Positions 43,152 through 52,651 are shown, counted from the first letter of the stretch. The stretch is DNA of 64,000 nt from Planctomyces sp. SH-PL62 (GCF_001610895.1 NZ_CP011273.1:5208001-5272000); one strand, 5' to 3'. The notes: generated from the sequence alone by a model not told the origin. Made by a program: numbers and translations.

Positions 43152-45287
43152 ATGATCGCCAACAAGGAGGGAGGCGGATCCCAGGGCGGCACGGCCCATT
43201 CCTTCGTCCGGTCGTCGATGCATCGCGAGGCGGCGCCCGCCAGCGGTCACGAAGCGGCTCTCGAACGAACGCGCAACTGGCTGCTGGAACGCCAGCAGGC
43301 CGACGGCCACTGGATCGCCGAGCTCGAAGGCGACACCCTCCTCGAATCCGAATACATCCTCTTGATGACCTATTTCGGTCGCGAGAGGGAAGCGGTCTGC
43401 CGGCGATGCGCCCGCTATCTCCTGGAGAATCAGCTCCCGGACGGCGGCTGGCCGAACTACCCCGGCGGCGCCGCCGAGATCAGCACCTCGGTCAAGGGAT
43501 ACTTCGCGCTCAAGATCACCGGCACCCCCGTCGACCACCCGGCGATGGTCAAGGCGCGCGAGGCGATCCTGGCGTTGGGCGGCGCGTCGGCGTGCAACAG
43601 CTTCACGCGGTTCTACCTCGCGCTGCTGGGGCAGATCTCTTACGACGACTGCCCGACGGTCCCGCCCGAGGTCGTCCTGATCCCGTCGCGGTTCAACTAC
43701 AGTCTGAGCGCGATGTCGGCCTGGACCCGGTCGATCGTGGTCCCGCTGTCGATCGTCTCGCACTACAAGCCGGTCCGGAAGCTCGCGCCCGAGCTCGGGA
43801 TCGGCGAGTTGTTCGTCGCCGGGACGAAGGCGTGGGTCCGCCCGCGCCACCCCCTGTTCTCCTGGGGCCGCTTCTTTATGTCGGTCGATCGCGGCCTGAA
43901 GTGGGCCGATCGGCTGCTCCCGACCTCGCTGCGTCGCCGGGGGGTCCAGGCGGCGCACCGGTGGATGCTGGAGCATTTCGAGGACTCCGACGGCCTGGGC
44001 GCGATCTACCCTCCCATGGTCTACACGATCCTGGCGCTCCGCTGCCTGGACTACGAGGATTCCTCGCCGACGGTGGCCTGGGCCTGGCGGCAGCTCGACG
44101 ACCTGCGGATCGACGAGGGGGAGACGACCCGTTTCCAGCCCTGCGTCTCGCCCGTCTGGGACACGGCGATCACCACCATCGCGCTCGCGGACGCCGACGA
44201 GCCGGCCGACGCCCCGGCGATCGAGAAAGCGGCCCACTGGCTGATCGGCAAGGAACTGCGTCGCGGGGGCGACTGGCAGGTGCGCCGGCCCGGCGTCGAG
44301 CCGAGCGGCTGGCCGTTCGAGTACGCCAACGCCTTCTATCCCGACATCGACGACACGGCGATGGTGCTGATGGCCCTTTTGCGCTCGCCAGGCGCGGACG
44401 AGGCCCCGATCGCCGAGTCGATCGCCCGCGGGACCAACTGGCTGCTCGCGATGCAGAACCGCGACGGCGGATGGGCGGCGTTCGACGTCGACATCGACAA
44501 CGAGGTCCTCACCAAGGTCCCGTTCGCCGACCACAACGCGATGCTCGACCCGAGCTGCCCGGACATCACCGCCCGCGTGATCGAGTCGCTGGGCGACCTC
44601 GGCTATCCGATCGACCACCCGGCCGTCGCCAGGGGGCTGGACTACCTCTGGCGGAACCAGGAGCCGGAGGGCTGCTGGTACGGCCGCTGGGGCGTGAACT
44701 ACATCTACGGGACCTGGCAGGTCCTCCAGGGGCTCAAGTCGATCGGCCACGCGATGGACGCCCCGGCGCTGGTCAAGGGGGCGGACTGGTTGGAATCGGT
44801 CCAGCAGCCGTGCGGCGGCTGGGGAGAGACCTGCCGGACCTACGACGAGCCCGACCTGAAGGGGACGGGGACGCCGACCGCCTCGCAGACCGCCTGGGCC
44901 GTGCTCGGCCTGATCGCCGCCGGCCGCGTCGCCAGCCCGGCCGTCGCCCGGGGGGTCCAGTTCCTCGTCGATACGCAGCTGCAAGACGGTTCGTGGAACG
45001 AGCCCGAGTTCACCGGGACCGGCTTCCCCCGCGTCTTCTACCTGAAGTATCACCTCTACAGCGTCTCCTTCCCGCTCATGGCGATCGCTCGCTACGGCCA
45101 GGCGCTCGCCCAGGACCACGGACTCTCGACCGGCGCGCTGGCGAGCCGCATCCCGGCCGCCCCCGACCGCTCGCCTGACGAGCCTCGTCGCTCGTCGGAT
45201 TCGCTCGATTCGATTCGATTCGGTTCAGTCGGCTCAGGTCAGCTCGGGCCACGTGGCAGGCAAGCCGTACAAGGGAGTGATCGCCGC
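43152..45287 (+). CDS. shc: Squalene-hopene cyclase (reading frame continues into hpnH)
   Basis: Cyclises squalene to hopene at the inner membrane. The prenyl-cyclase body runs from ~40 to ~665, with QW repeats (QQADGHWIAEL, NQLPDGGWPNYPGG, NRDGGWAAFDVDI, QQPCGGWGE, LQDGSWNEPEFTGTGFP) and the catalytic acid D398-I-D400-D401 in YPDIDDTAMV. The cyclase ends near FPLMAIARYGQALAQDHG (about 45120). No in-frame stop follows: the frame passes through a Ser/Arg-rich stretch straight into HpnH, giving one 1045-residue ORF ending at 46289. One additional C in the run 45160-45164 would create a stop at about 45178 and a 676-residue cyclase of normal size. Confidence 0.93.
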
Positions 45288-46289
45288 ATGCGTTTCCCAT
45301 TGCAGATGACGAGTCGGATCGCCGGCTACATCGCCAAAAAGAAGATTTCCAGGGCCAAGAAGTTCCCGATGGTCCTGATGCTGGAGCCGCTTCACGCCTG
45401 CAACCTGACCTGCACCGGCTGCGGGCGGATCCGCGAGTACTCCCAGACGATCAAGCAGAAACTCTCGATCGACGAGTGCCTCGCGGCGGTCGACGAGTGC
45501 GGCGCGCCGGTCGTCTCGATCTGCGGCGGCGAGCCGATGATCTATCCCGGGATCGGCGAATTGACCGCCAAGATCCTGGAGCGCAAGAAGGTCGTCTACC
45601 TCTGCACCAACGGGATGTTCATCCGCAAGAAGATCCAGGACTTCAAGCCGAACCCCCGCTTCTTCTTCAACGTCCATTTCGACGGCATGCGTGAGAGCCA
45701 CGACATCGCCGTCGAGCGCCAGGGCGTCTTCGACTCGGCGATCGACGGCGTGAAGGCGGCCAAGGAGGCCGGCTTCCTCGTCTGCACCAACACGACGGTC
45801 TTCCAGGAGACCGACATGAAGGAGCTGGACGACCTCTTCGGCTATCTCACGAGCCTCGACGTCGACGGCTTCCTGATCTCCCCCGGCTACGGCTACGCCG
45901 CGGTCGACTCGAAGGAGATGTTCATGACCCGCGCCGACATCCGGGCCAAGTTCCGGGCGGCCGAGGCCATGTTCCGCAAGTACCGCTTCTACTCCTCGCC
46001 GATCTACCTGGAATTCCTCCAGGGGAAGCGCGAGCTCTCCTGCACCGCCTGGGCCAACCCCACCCGCAATATCAAGGGATGGAAGGGCCCCTGCTACCTC
46101 ATCACCGACATCCACCACCCCACGTTCGGCGACCTGCTCAACAAGACCGAGTGGGAAGACTACGGCCCGGGCAAGGACCCGCGCTGCGAGAACTGCATGA
46201 TGCATTCGGGCTTCGAAACCTCGGCCGCCCTGGGCGTCAACAGCCGGCTGGGCGACACCCTCAAACTGGTCAAGTGGCAGTTCCTTTGA
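45288..46289 (+). CDS. hpnH: Adenosyl-hopene transferase, radical SAM
   Basis: 333 residues if started at the ATG 45288, which has AAGGGAG 10 bases upstream and matches the normal HpnH N-terminus (PLQMTSRIAGYIAKKKISR). The radical-SAM cluster motif is C38-NLT-C42-TG-C45. It continues SICGGEPMIYPGI, VVYLCTNGMF, FNVHFDGMRESHD, FLISPGYGYAAVDSKEMF and a C-terminal Cys pair (CENCMMHSGFE). HpnH adds 5'-deoxyadenosyl to hopene, the first step to extended (C35) hopanoids. The frame is continuous with shc upstream, so either a fusion protein or a lost stop exists. Its stop overlaps the hpnG start. Confidence 0.93.
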   Translation: MRFPLQMTSRIAGYIAKKKISRAKKFPMVLMLEPLHACNLTCTGCGRIREYSQTIKQKLSIDECLAAVDECGAPVVSICGGEPMIYPGIGELTAKILERKKVVYLCTNGMFIRKKIQDFKPNPRFFFNVHFDGMRESHDIAVERQGVFDSAIDGVKAAKEAGFLVCTNTTVFQETDMKELDDLFGYLTSLDVDGFLISPGYGYAAVDSKEMFMTRADIRAKFRAAEAMFRKYRFYSSPIYLEFLQGKRELSCTAWANPTRNIKGWKGPCYLITDIHHPTFGDLLNKTEWEDYGPGKDPRCENCMMHSGFETSAALGVNSRLGDTLKLVKWQFL

Positions 46290-47047
46290 TCGCCCCTGAA
46301 CCCGGGACTCTGGCTCCCGCCCCACCCCCGGCCGACGTCGGCGTCGTCATGGCGATGCCGATGGAGGCGGGCCACCTGATCGACAAGCTGGCGAAGGTCC
46401 GCCGCTACACCGCCCGCTCCTTGACGGTGGTGGAAGGGGAGTTGGAGGGCCGCATCCTGGCCGTCGTCGCCTCGGGCGTCGGCCGCGACGCGGCCCGCCG
46501 GGGCGTCGAGCACCTGCTCGCCGGCCACCGCCCGCGCGTGATCGTCTCGGCCGGGTTCGCCGGGGCGCTCGACCCCGCCCTGAACCGCAACGACCTGGTC
46601 CTCGCCCGCTCGACGACCGACGGCACGGGGGCGGTCGTCGAGGTCGGCCCGGGACTCGTCGGGCCGGTCGCCGGGGTCCGCACGGTCGACCGCCTGCTGA
46701 TGGTCGACCGCGTCATCTCCAGCGTCCGAGAGAAGGCCGAGCTGCGCGAGATGCATCGGGCCGACCTGATCGACATGGAGACCTTCGCCGCGGCCCTCGC
46801 CGCCCGCGAGCGCCACGTCCCTTTCCTGTCGCTCCGGGTCGTCAGCGACGACGCCCGGACCGAACTGCCGCGGGAGGTCGGCAGGCTCCTCAACACGTCG
46901 GGGAGCTACCGCGTCGGCGCGGCCCTCCGTGCGCTCTGGGGACGGCCGTCGGCCATCAAGGACTTCTGGGCGCTCCACGCCCACGCCCTGGAGAGCGCGG
47001 ACCGTCTGGCGGACGGCCTGCAGGTCGTGCTCCGGAGCCTGCCGTAA
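46286..47047 (+). CDS. hpnG: Hopanoid-associated nucleosidase/phosphorylase
   Basis: 253 residues starting at a TTG that overlaps the hpnH stop (TTGA). The later ATG at 46349 would cut off the first beta strand (ADVGVVMAMPMEAG), so the TTG is preferred. The nucleosidase fold shows VVASGVGRDAARRGVEHLL, VIVSAGFAGALDPAL, DLIDMETFAAALAARER (catalytic Met-Glu) and LRVVSDDARTELP. HpnG removes adenine from adenosyl-hopene to give phosphoribosyl- or ribosyl-hopane. shc, hpnH and hpnG in a row form a compact extended-hopanoid operon. Confidence 0.88.
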   Translation: MIAPEPGTLAPAPPPADVGVVMAMPMEAGHLIDKLAKVRRYTARSLTVVEGELEGRILAVVASGVGRDAARRGVEHLLAGHRPRVIVSAGFAGALDPALNRNDLVLARSTTDGTGAVVEVGPGLVGPVAGVRTVDRLLMVDRVISSVREKAELREMHRADLIDMETFAAALAARERHVPFLSLRVVSDDARTELPREVGRLLNTSGSYRVGAALRALWGRPSAIKDFWALHAHALESADRLADGLQVVLRSLP

Positions 47048-47065
47048 CGAGACGGCGACGACGGG

Positions 47066-47575
47066 TCAGGGCGTCTTCGCCGCCGGTTCCGTCGGTTCCG
47101 CCGCGGCTTCCGGTTCCGCAACGGCTGCCGAGCCGGGTGCCGAGCCGGTCGGCGAGAGCGAGCCGCGCACCGGCTTGGTCGCGGCCGACGTCCCCGCGCG
47201 GATGCGGCGGACCTGGTCGTCGGGGGCGAGCATGCTGTCGACGCCCATCGTCGCCAGGGGCGAGACCAGGCACATCAGCAGCAGCCCCAGCCCCAGCGCG
47301 TGCCACGGGTGGAACTGGAGGACCAGCGTGAAGACGCCGAACCAGACGATCCCCTGGAGCACCGTCGACAGCAGGTTCGCGGTGAACATCGTCTCGAACG
47401 ACGGGTGATAATAGGTCATCACCAGCGCCAGGATCACCGACGCCAGCGTCACCTTGAGGCCGGCCCTGGGCGTCACCTCGTCGTACAGGGCGTCCTGCGC
47501 GATCTCGACCGCGGTGAAGCAGCCCACGAAGGCCACGAGCCAGTAGACCAGGAACGTGAAAACGAGCGTCCACAT
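47066..47575 (-). CDS. Small multi-pass membrane protein of unknown function
   Basis: 169 residues from the ATG at 47575; a TTG 15 bases upstream is possible. Four hydrophobic helices are visible (TLVFTFLVYWLVAFVGCFTAV, LKVTLASVILALVMTYYH, VLQGIVWFGVFTLVLQFH, ALGLGLLLMCLVSPLATMG), followed by a charged turn (APDDQVRRIR) and a low-complexity Ala/Glu/Pro tail (AEPEAAAEPTEPAAKTP). It faces hpnG with only 18 bp between stops. I recognise no family. The tail is probably unstructured. Confidence 0.7.
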   Translation of the reverse strand: MWTLVFTFLVYWLVAFVGCFTAVEIAQDALYDEVTPRAGLKVTLASVILALVMTYYHPSFETMFTANLLSTVLQGIVWFGVFTLVLQFHPWHALGLGLLLMCLVSPLATMGVDSMLAPDDQVRRIRAGTSAATKPVRGSLSPTGSAPGSAAVAEPEAAAEPTEPAAKTP

Positions 47576-47751
47576 GAGCAGGCGTCCCAAGGGGCCGGGC
47601 GAGTGATCCGGTTCGTCGTCGATCGACCGGACGTATCGTACTCCGAAGCCCCGCCCCGCACCACCGGCCCCTGGAGGTTTCTCGCCGAAGTGCTATCATC
47701 GCGGATAAGGCAAGCGAACGACACGACCGACGCGACGCGAGAGACGCCCCG

Positions 47752-48576
47752 ATGATCCGCCTCAGCGCCTTCGCCGACGAGATCTCCCAGGATCCGAAGG
47801 AACAGATCGAGGTCCTGACGCGACACGGCGTCAAGAACATCGAGTTCCGCGCCATCCACGGCGCCAACGTCCTCGACCTCTCCGAGGAGCAACACCAGGA
47901 GTTCCGGTCCCGGCTGCGCGACGCCGGCTTCGGCCTCAGCGCCATCGGCTCGCCGATCGGCAAGATCCGGATCACCGACCCGTTCGACGAACACCTCGGC
48001 CGCTTCGCTCGGGCGCTCGACCTGGCCGACTTCCACGAGTGCCCCAGGATCCGCGTCTTCAGCTTCTACATGCCCCCCGGCGACGACCCGGCGGACCACC
48101 GCTCGGCCGTGGTCGACCGCATGGCCGAGCTGGCCGCCCTCGCCCACGACCGCGGAGTCGTCCTGTTCCTGGAGAACGAGAAGGGGATCTACGGCGACCA
48201 CGCCGACCGCGTCCAGGACCTGCTCGCGGCCGTCGACTCCCCGGCGCTCACGCACGCCTTCGACCCGGCGAACTACGTCGAGGTCGGCCAGTCGATCGAC
48301 GACGCCTGGACGCTCCTCCGCCCTCGGGTCGCCCACTTCCACGTCAAGGACTACAGCGAGGCGCAGCACCGCAACGTCCCCGCCGGCGAAGGGGACGGCC
48401 AGATCCCCCGCCTGCTCGAGGACGCGGTGCGCACCGGCTACGACGGCTTCGTCGTGCTGGAGCCCCACCTGATCGTGGCCGAGCTTTCCTACGGATTCAC
48501 CGGCCCCGAACGCTTCGCCGACGCGGCCAACGCCCTCAAACGGATCCTCGACGAGAAGTCGATCGCCTTCGCCTGA
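47752..48576 (+). CDS. Sugar phosphate isomerase/epimerase family TIM barrel
   Basis: 274 residues, no signal peptide. Barrel features: IRLSAFADEISQDPKEQIEVL, KNIEFRAIHG (Glu ligand), GLSAIGSPIGKIRI, VLFLENEKGIYGDHADR (Glu), LTHAFDPANYVEVG (Asp/Asn), VAHFHVKDYSEAQHRNVPAGEGDG (His and Lys) and GFVVLEPHL (Glu). The metal-ligand set is complete, so it should be an active AP_endonuc_2-type isomerase or epimerase such as xylose isomerase-like or 3-keto-sugar enzymes. Substrate unknown. It is followed 34 bp later by the exported TIM-barrel gene, probably in one transcript. Confidence 0.87.
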   Translation: MIRLSAFADEISQDPKEQIEVLTRHGVKNIEFRAIHGANVLDLSEEQHQEFRSRLRDAGFGLSAIGSPIGKIRITDPFDEHLGRFARALDLADFHECPRIRVFSFYMPPGDDPADHRSAVVDRMAELAALAHDRGVVLFLENEKGIYGDHADRVQDLLAAVDSPALTHAFDPANYVEVGQSIDDAWTLLRPRVAHFHVKDYSEAQHRNVPAGEGDGQIPRLLEDAVRTGYDGFVVLEPHLIVAELSYGFTGPERFADAANALKRILDEKSIAFA

Positions 48577-48610
48577 ACCTGAACCGCCCCACTTTCCCAG
48601 GGAGTCGCTC

Positions 48611-49579
48611 ATGAGTCGGCACGAATCGCTCAGCCGTCGTTCGTTCCTCCGAGGCGCCGCGGCCGGCGGGGCCCTTCTCGGCCTCGGATCGGGCTTCTCC
48701 CTGCGCGGGAGCCTGGCCCTCGGCGCCGAGGTCACTGGCAAGCCCAAGCCGGGCAAGATCGGCGACTTCAAGATCTCCCTGGCCGAGTGGTCGCTGCACA
48801 AGGCGCTCTTCGCCAAGAAGCTCGACAACCTCGACTTCCCCAAGGTCGCCCGCGAGGAATTCGGCATCGAAGGGGTCGAATACGTCAACCAGTTCTTCAA
48901 GGACAAGGCGCACGATTCCGCCTACCTGAAGGACCTCAAGAAGCGGGCCGACGACCACGGCGTCACCAACGTCCTGATCATGATCGACGGCGAGGGCGAC
49001 CTGAGCGCTCCGGAGAAGGCCGCGCGGGGGCAGGCCGTCGAGAACCACAAGAAGTGGGTCGACGCCGCCGCCGCGCTGGGCTGCCACGCCATCCGCGTCA
49101 ACACCGGAAGCCACTACAGCAAGTCGGACGTGGCGAACGCGGCCGAGGCCTGCTCGGCCCTGGCCGACTACGGCGTGAAGCACAAGATCCACGTCATCTG
49201 CGAGAACCACGGCGGGCCGTCCAGCGACCCCGACGCCCTCCTCGCCCTGATCAAGGCCGTGAACAACCCGAGCTTCGGCACCCTGCCCGACTTCGGCAAC
49301 TTCCCCAAGGCCGACGGCAAGTACGCGATCGACGTCTACGACGCCATCGCCCGGATGATGCCCCACGCCCACGGGGTCTCGGCCAAGAGCTACGACTTCA
49401 ACGACAAGGGCGAGGAATCCAACCTCGACTTCGCCCGCATCATGAAGATCGTCACCGACGCCGGATACCACGGCTTCGTCGGCATCGAATACGAGGGCGG
49501 CGGGCTCGGCGAGGCCGAGGGGATCAAGGCCACCAAGAAGCTCCTCGAATCGCTCCGAGGCTCCGAATACCGCGGCTGA
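48611..49579 (+). CDS. Tat-exported sugar phosphate isomerase/epimerase-like protein
   Basis: 322 residues. The N-terminus SRRSFLRGAAAGGALLGLGSGFSL is a twin-arginine signal, so the folded protein goes to the periplasm. The barrel shows ISLAEWSLHKALF, IEGVEYVNQFF (Glu), LIMIDGEGDLS, GCHAIRVNTGSHY, HVICENHGGPSSDPDALL (Glu/Asn/His), GTLPDFGNFP (Asp), HGVSAKSYDFNDKG and HGFVGIEYEGGG (Glu). Planctomycetes export many such proteins. GGGAG lies 10 bases before the ATG. With the cytosolic homologue upstream it probably handles a sugar or polyol on both sides of the membrane; that pairing is inference. Confidence 0.88.
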   Translation: MSRHESLSRRSFLRGAAAGGALLGLGSGFSLRGSLALGAEVTGKPKPGKIGDFKISLAEWSLHKALFAKKLDNLDFPKVAREEFGIEGVEYVNQFFKDKAHDSAYLKDLKKRADDHGVTNVLIMIDGEGDLSAPEKAARGQAVENHKKWVDAAAALGCHAIRVNTGSHYSKSDVANAAEACSALADYGVKHKIHVICENHGGPSSDPDALLALIKAVNNPSFGTLPDFGNFPKADGKYAIDVYDAIARMMPHAHGVSAKSYDFNDKGEESNLDFARIMKIVTDAGYHGFVGIEYEGGGLGEAEGIKATKKLLESLRGSEYRG

Positions 49580-49607
49580 CCGCCCCCCGGCCGACACGCT
49601 CGACGAC

Positions 49608-49637
49608 CCGCGGACCCGGCCTTGACCGGGTCCGCGG
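49608..49637 (+). terminator. Intrinsic terminator hairpin after the TIM-barrel pair
   Basis: Perfect 12-bp stem CCGCGGACCCGG / CCGGGTCCGCGG, six-base loop, followed by CCTTT, 29 bp after the stop at 49579. Confidence 0.75.
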
Positions 49638-49790
49638 CCTTTCGTATCGTACGCAACCAAACCGGCGCATTGCGGCCGGTCGATCGCCGGGGCGAGTGGG
49701 GACAAGACGTCCTCCGGGCTCCACGCGGCCCTCCGCGGGATCATCCGAAACCAAGACGCACGACACGACGACGAACCAGGGACGGAACCC

Positions 49791-50738
49791 TTGTCGCCTG
49801 ATCGCACCCAGATCCTGGTGCTGAACTACAACGGCCGGGCGCTCCTCCAGGAGTGTCTGCCTTCCGTCCTCGAGGCCGCGCGCCGATCGCCGACCCCCTG
49901 CGGCGTCGTCGTCGTCGACAACGACTCGGCCGACGATTCGCGGGACTGGCTGGCCCGCCGCCATCCCGACGTCCGCGTGATCCACCTCCCCAACCGGGGC
50001 CTCGCGTCGTTCAACGACGCCTTGAAGGAGATGGACGAGCCCGTCGTCCTGCTGCTGAACAACGACGTAAAGCTCGCCCATGACTCGGTGGCGCCGCTGC
50101 TGCGGGTCTTCGCCGAGCGCGACGACGCGTTCTTCTCCGCCCCCCAGTGCTGGACGTTCGACGGCCGGCTCTACGAGGGGATGCGGACGCGGGTGCGGAC
50201 CCGGTTCGGACTGGTGCAGGGGATGAGCCGCGTGCCGGGCCACGAGGCCCACGTCGACCGCGCCGACCTCACCGCCGCCGCCGGCCCCGTGCTGGCCGTC
50301 GACCGCGTCCGGTTCCTGGAGCTGGGCGGCTACGACCCGATCTACCACCCCGGACGGATCGAGGACCTGGACCTGGGCTTCCGCGCCTGGATGGCCGGGC
50401 TCCGGGGCTACTACGTCCCGGAATCGATGGCCTATCACAAGGGCTTCGCGACCTTCGCGCCCGAACTGGGCGAGTCTCGCTGCGACGGCCTGGCGATCCG
50501 AAATACGCTGATCTTCGCCTGGAAGAACCTCCGGGGGGCCCGGCTGGCGAGGCATCTGGGCTGGCTGCCGATCCGGCTCGCCGGCTCGATGATCCGCGGC
50601 CGTCGGACCTTCGCCCGGTCGTTCCTCGAAGCCGCGTCGCGCTGGCGCGAGGTCGTGAAGGCGCGACGGGACCTCCACGCGGGGCGGGACGGCTGGGTCG
50701 AACGCCAGGAAGCCTTCTTCCATCGATTCGAATGGTGA
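49791..50738 (+). CDS. Family 2 glycosyltransferase
   Basis: 315 residues starting at TTG (GGGACGGAA upstream). It is a GT-A fold: QILVLNYNGRALLQECLPSVL, VVVVDNDSADDSRDWL, VVLLLNNDVKLAHDSV (the NND at the DxD position), AAAGPVLAVDRVRFLELGGYDPIYHPGRIEDLDLGFRAW (acceptor-side ED motif). This is the rhamnosyl/rhamnan-type GT2 pattern. It opens the second glycan operon; GspA-like membrane anchors are absent. The product is presumably made on a lipid carrier in the cytoplasm. Confidence 0.87.
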   Translation: MSPDRTQILVLNYNGRALLQECLPSVLEAARRSPTPCGVVVVDNDSADDSRDWLARRHPDVRVIHLPNRGLASFNDALKEMDEPVVLLLNNDVKLAHDSVAPLLRVFAERDDAFFSAPQCWTFDGRLYEGMRTRVRTRFGLVQGMSRVPGHEAHVDRADLTAAAGPVLAVDRVRFLELGGYDPIYHPGRIEDLDLGFRAWMAGLRGYYVPESMAYHKGFATFAPELGESRCDGLAIRNTLIFAWKNLRGARLARHLGWLPIRLAGSMIRGRRTFARSFLEAASRWREVVKARRDLHAGRDGWVERQEAFFHRFEW

Positions 50739-50826
50739 TCGGATGATGATCCGCCGGATCGTCGCGAAGGATTCGCGACCGCCGACGGGTCGAGCAGGGG
50801 CGAAGAACCGCAAGGAGGCGAATCCG

Positions 50827-51894
50827 ATGGCTGCTCCGGCCCTCAATCTGGTGATCGACGCCCGCCCGAGCGGACCTCGCGGCCTGCTCGCCGCCGAGGT
50901 CTTCATGGGTCGGTCGGTGCTCTCCCACCTGGTCGAGCAGGCGCTCGACCTCGTCGGCCCGGGACGCGCGATCGCCGTCCTCGCCGGTCGAGGCCAGATC
51001 GCCGACCTCGCCCCCCTGCTCCGCGACGCCGAGGCCGACCGCGTCACACTCGTCGACGCCGCGCCGACCGTCGGCGCGGCCGTCCTCCGAACCGACCGCC
51101 TCTACGACGGCCGACGCCTCAAGCGGGCCGTGAGCCGGGGGCGCGACCCCGAGTCCGCCGCCTTCTGGAGGCTCGACCGCCCCGAAGCCCTCGCCGGGGC
51201 CGAACAGGAGCTGAACCGCCGGCTGAACTACCAGCCTCTCGGCCGCTACTGGGCCTTCCCGATCGCCGATCGACTCGCCGCGGCGCTCCGGCCCACGCGA
51301 GTCGGCCCGAACGCGCTGACCCTGGCCGCGGGGGGGCTCATGCTCGCCGGCGCCGCGCTCGTCGCGTGCGGCGGATCGGGGTGGACGGTCCGCGCGATCA
51401 CGGCGCTGGCGTTCGCCGCGGCCCTCGTGCTCGACACCGCCGACGGCCGCCTCGCGCGGCTCCAGGGCTCCTGCTCGGCGTTCGGCCGATGGCTCGATCA
51501 GGTGCTCGACGAACTGGCCGACGTGGCGCTCCACGCCGCGATCGCCTGGGCGGCCTTCGCGGCCACGATGGAGCCGATCTGGCTGGTCCTCGGCATGCTG
51601 TTCGCCTCGGGCAAATACATGTTCCTGATTCAGTCGTTGACCGGCGAGGCGATGGAGAAATCGTCTCCTCGGGGCGCTGAAGCTCCCCGCCCCGCCCGAT
51701 GCGGCCGGCTCGCGTGGATCGTCGGGCCCGTCCGAAGTCTCGTCGGCGGCATGGGGCACGCCGACCTGCGGTGGCACGTCTGGATCGTCCTGGCGGCCGT
51801 CGGGCGGCTGGACGCGGCGCTCGTCGCCTACGCGGCCTACTTCCCGCTGAGGGCCCTCGCGGGGATCGCGCGGAAGGGGGCGGCACATGCCTGA
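50827..51894 (+). CDS. CDP-alcohol phosphatidyltransferase with N-terminal extension
   Basis: 355 residues from the ATG at 50827, with a strong AAGGAGG 8 bases upstream (an ATG at 50743 lacks one). The first ~160 residues look like a degenerate nucleotidyltransferase or similar Rossmann-type domain (ALNLVIDARPSGPRGLL, RVTLVDAAP). The membrane part has the full CDP-OH-P motif D206-G-x2-A-R-x8-G220-x3-D224-x3-D228. Its layout resembles IPCT-DIPPS-type bifunctional phospho-inositol enzymes. It may make a phosphodiester-linked lipid or polar head for the glycan. It overlaps the next gene by 8 bp. Confidence 0.85.
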   Translation: MAAPALNLVIDARPSGPRGLLAAEVFMGRSVLSHLVEQALDLVGPGRAIAVLAGRGQIADLAPLLRDAEADRVTLVDAAPTVGAAVLRTDRLYDGRRLKRAVSRGRDPESAAFWRLDRPEALAGAEQELNRRLNYQPLGRYWAFPIADRLAAALRPTRVGPNALTLAAGGLMLAGAALVACGGSGWTVRAITALAFAAALVLDTADGRLARLQGSCSAFGRWLDQVLDELADVALHAAIAWAAFAATMEPIWLVLGMLFASGKYMFLIQSLTGEAMEKSSPRGAEAPRPARCGRLAWIVGPVRSLVGGMGHADLRWHVWIVLAAVGRLDAALVAYAAYFPLRALAGIARKGAAHA

Positions 51895-52651
51895 GCCCCG
51901 GATCACCGCCCTGATCGTCGCCCGCAACGAGGAGGCGAACCTCCCCGGCTGCCTGGCCTCGGTCAGCTTCGCCCATGAGCGCATCGTCGTGGTCGACCCG
52001 TCGAGCGAGGACGACACCCTGGGCGTCGCGCGTCGGCTCGCCGACGTCGTCCTGGTCCGTCGCTTCGACGATTTCGCCTCCCAGCGCAACGCCGGCCGCG
52101 TGGCGGGCTCGGGCGACTGGATCCTCTCGATCGACGCCGACGAACGGGCCACGCCCGAACTGGCGGACGAGATCCGCCGGACCATCGCCGATCCGACGAA
52201 CGACCGCGACGGCTTCCGCATCCCGATCCGGAGCGAGATCCTGGGACGGCCCTTCGGCTATTCGGGGACCCAGCAAGACCTGCCGTTGCGTCTCTTCCGC
52301 CGCGAGCGGGGCGCGTGGATGGGGCGGGTGCACGAGACCGTCCGGCTCGACGGCGAGGTCGGTCGGATGTCGGCACCGCTCGATCATCGCACGCTCCCCG
52401 ACGTCCAGGTCTTCCTCCGCAAGATCGACCAGTACACCTCGCTCGAAGCCCGCGACCTGCACCGCGCCGGCGCCCGGTTCCGCGCGAGGGACTTGACGCT
52501 CCGCCCGGCCTGGCTGTTCCTCAAGTTGTACCTGTACAAGCAGGGGTTCCGCGACGGGCTCGAAGGCCTGATGTTCTGCGCGTTGTCCGGCGTTTCGGCG
52601 GCCGTCCGCACATGGAAGTTGCGGGAACTGGACCACATGGAGGTCGCATGA
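51887..52651 (+). CDS. Family 2 glycosyltransferase (WaaE/KdtX-like)
   Basis: 254 residues. It begins ITALIVARNEEANLPGCLASVSFA and has IVVVDPSSEDDTLGVARR, RRFDDFASQRNAGR and the donor-site WILSIDADERATPELADEI, the signature of the WaaE/KdtX-like beta-glucosyltransferases that act on LPS inner core. QQDLPLRLFRRERGAWMGRVHE matches the subfamily too. The C-terminus has an amphipathic stretch (RPAWLFLKLYLYKQGFRDGLEGLMF) for membrane contact. Its stop overlaps the methyltransferase start as ATGA. Confidence 0.87.
   Translation: MPEPRITALIVARNEEANLPGCLASVSFAHERIVVVDPSSEDDTLGVARRLADVVLVRRFDDFASQRNAGRVAGSGDWILSIDADERATPELADEIRRTIADPTNDRDGFRIPIRSEILGRPFGYSGTQQDLPLRLFRRERGAWMGRVHETVRLDGEVGRMSAPLDHRTLPDVQVFLRKIDQYTSLEARDLHRAGARFRARDLTLRPAWLFLKLYLYKQGFRDGLEGLMFCALSGVSAAVRTWKLRELDHMEVA

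Noticed and set aside
52315-52647. Upstream extension of the methyltransferase frame
   Set aside because: It is a shadow of the GT2 gene; the ATGA overlap at 52648 is the natural start.
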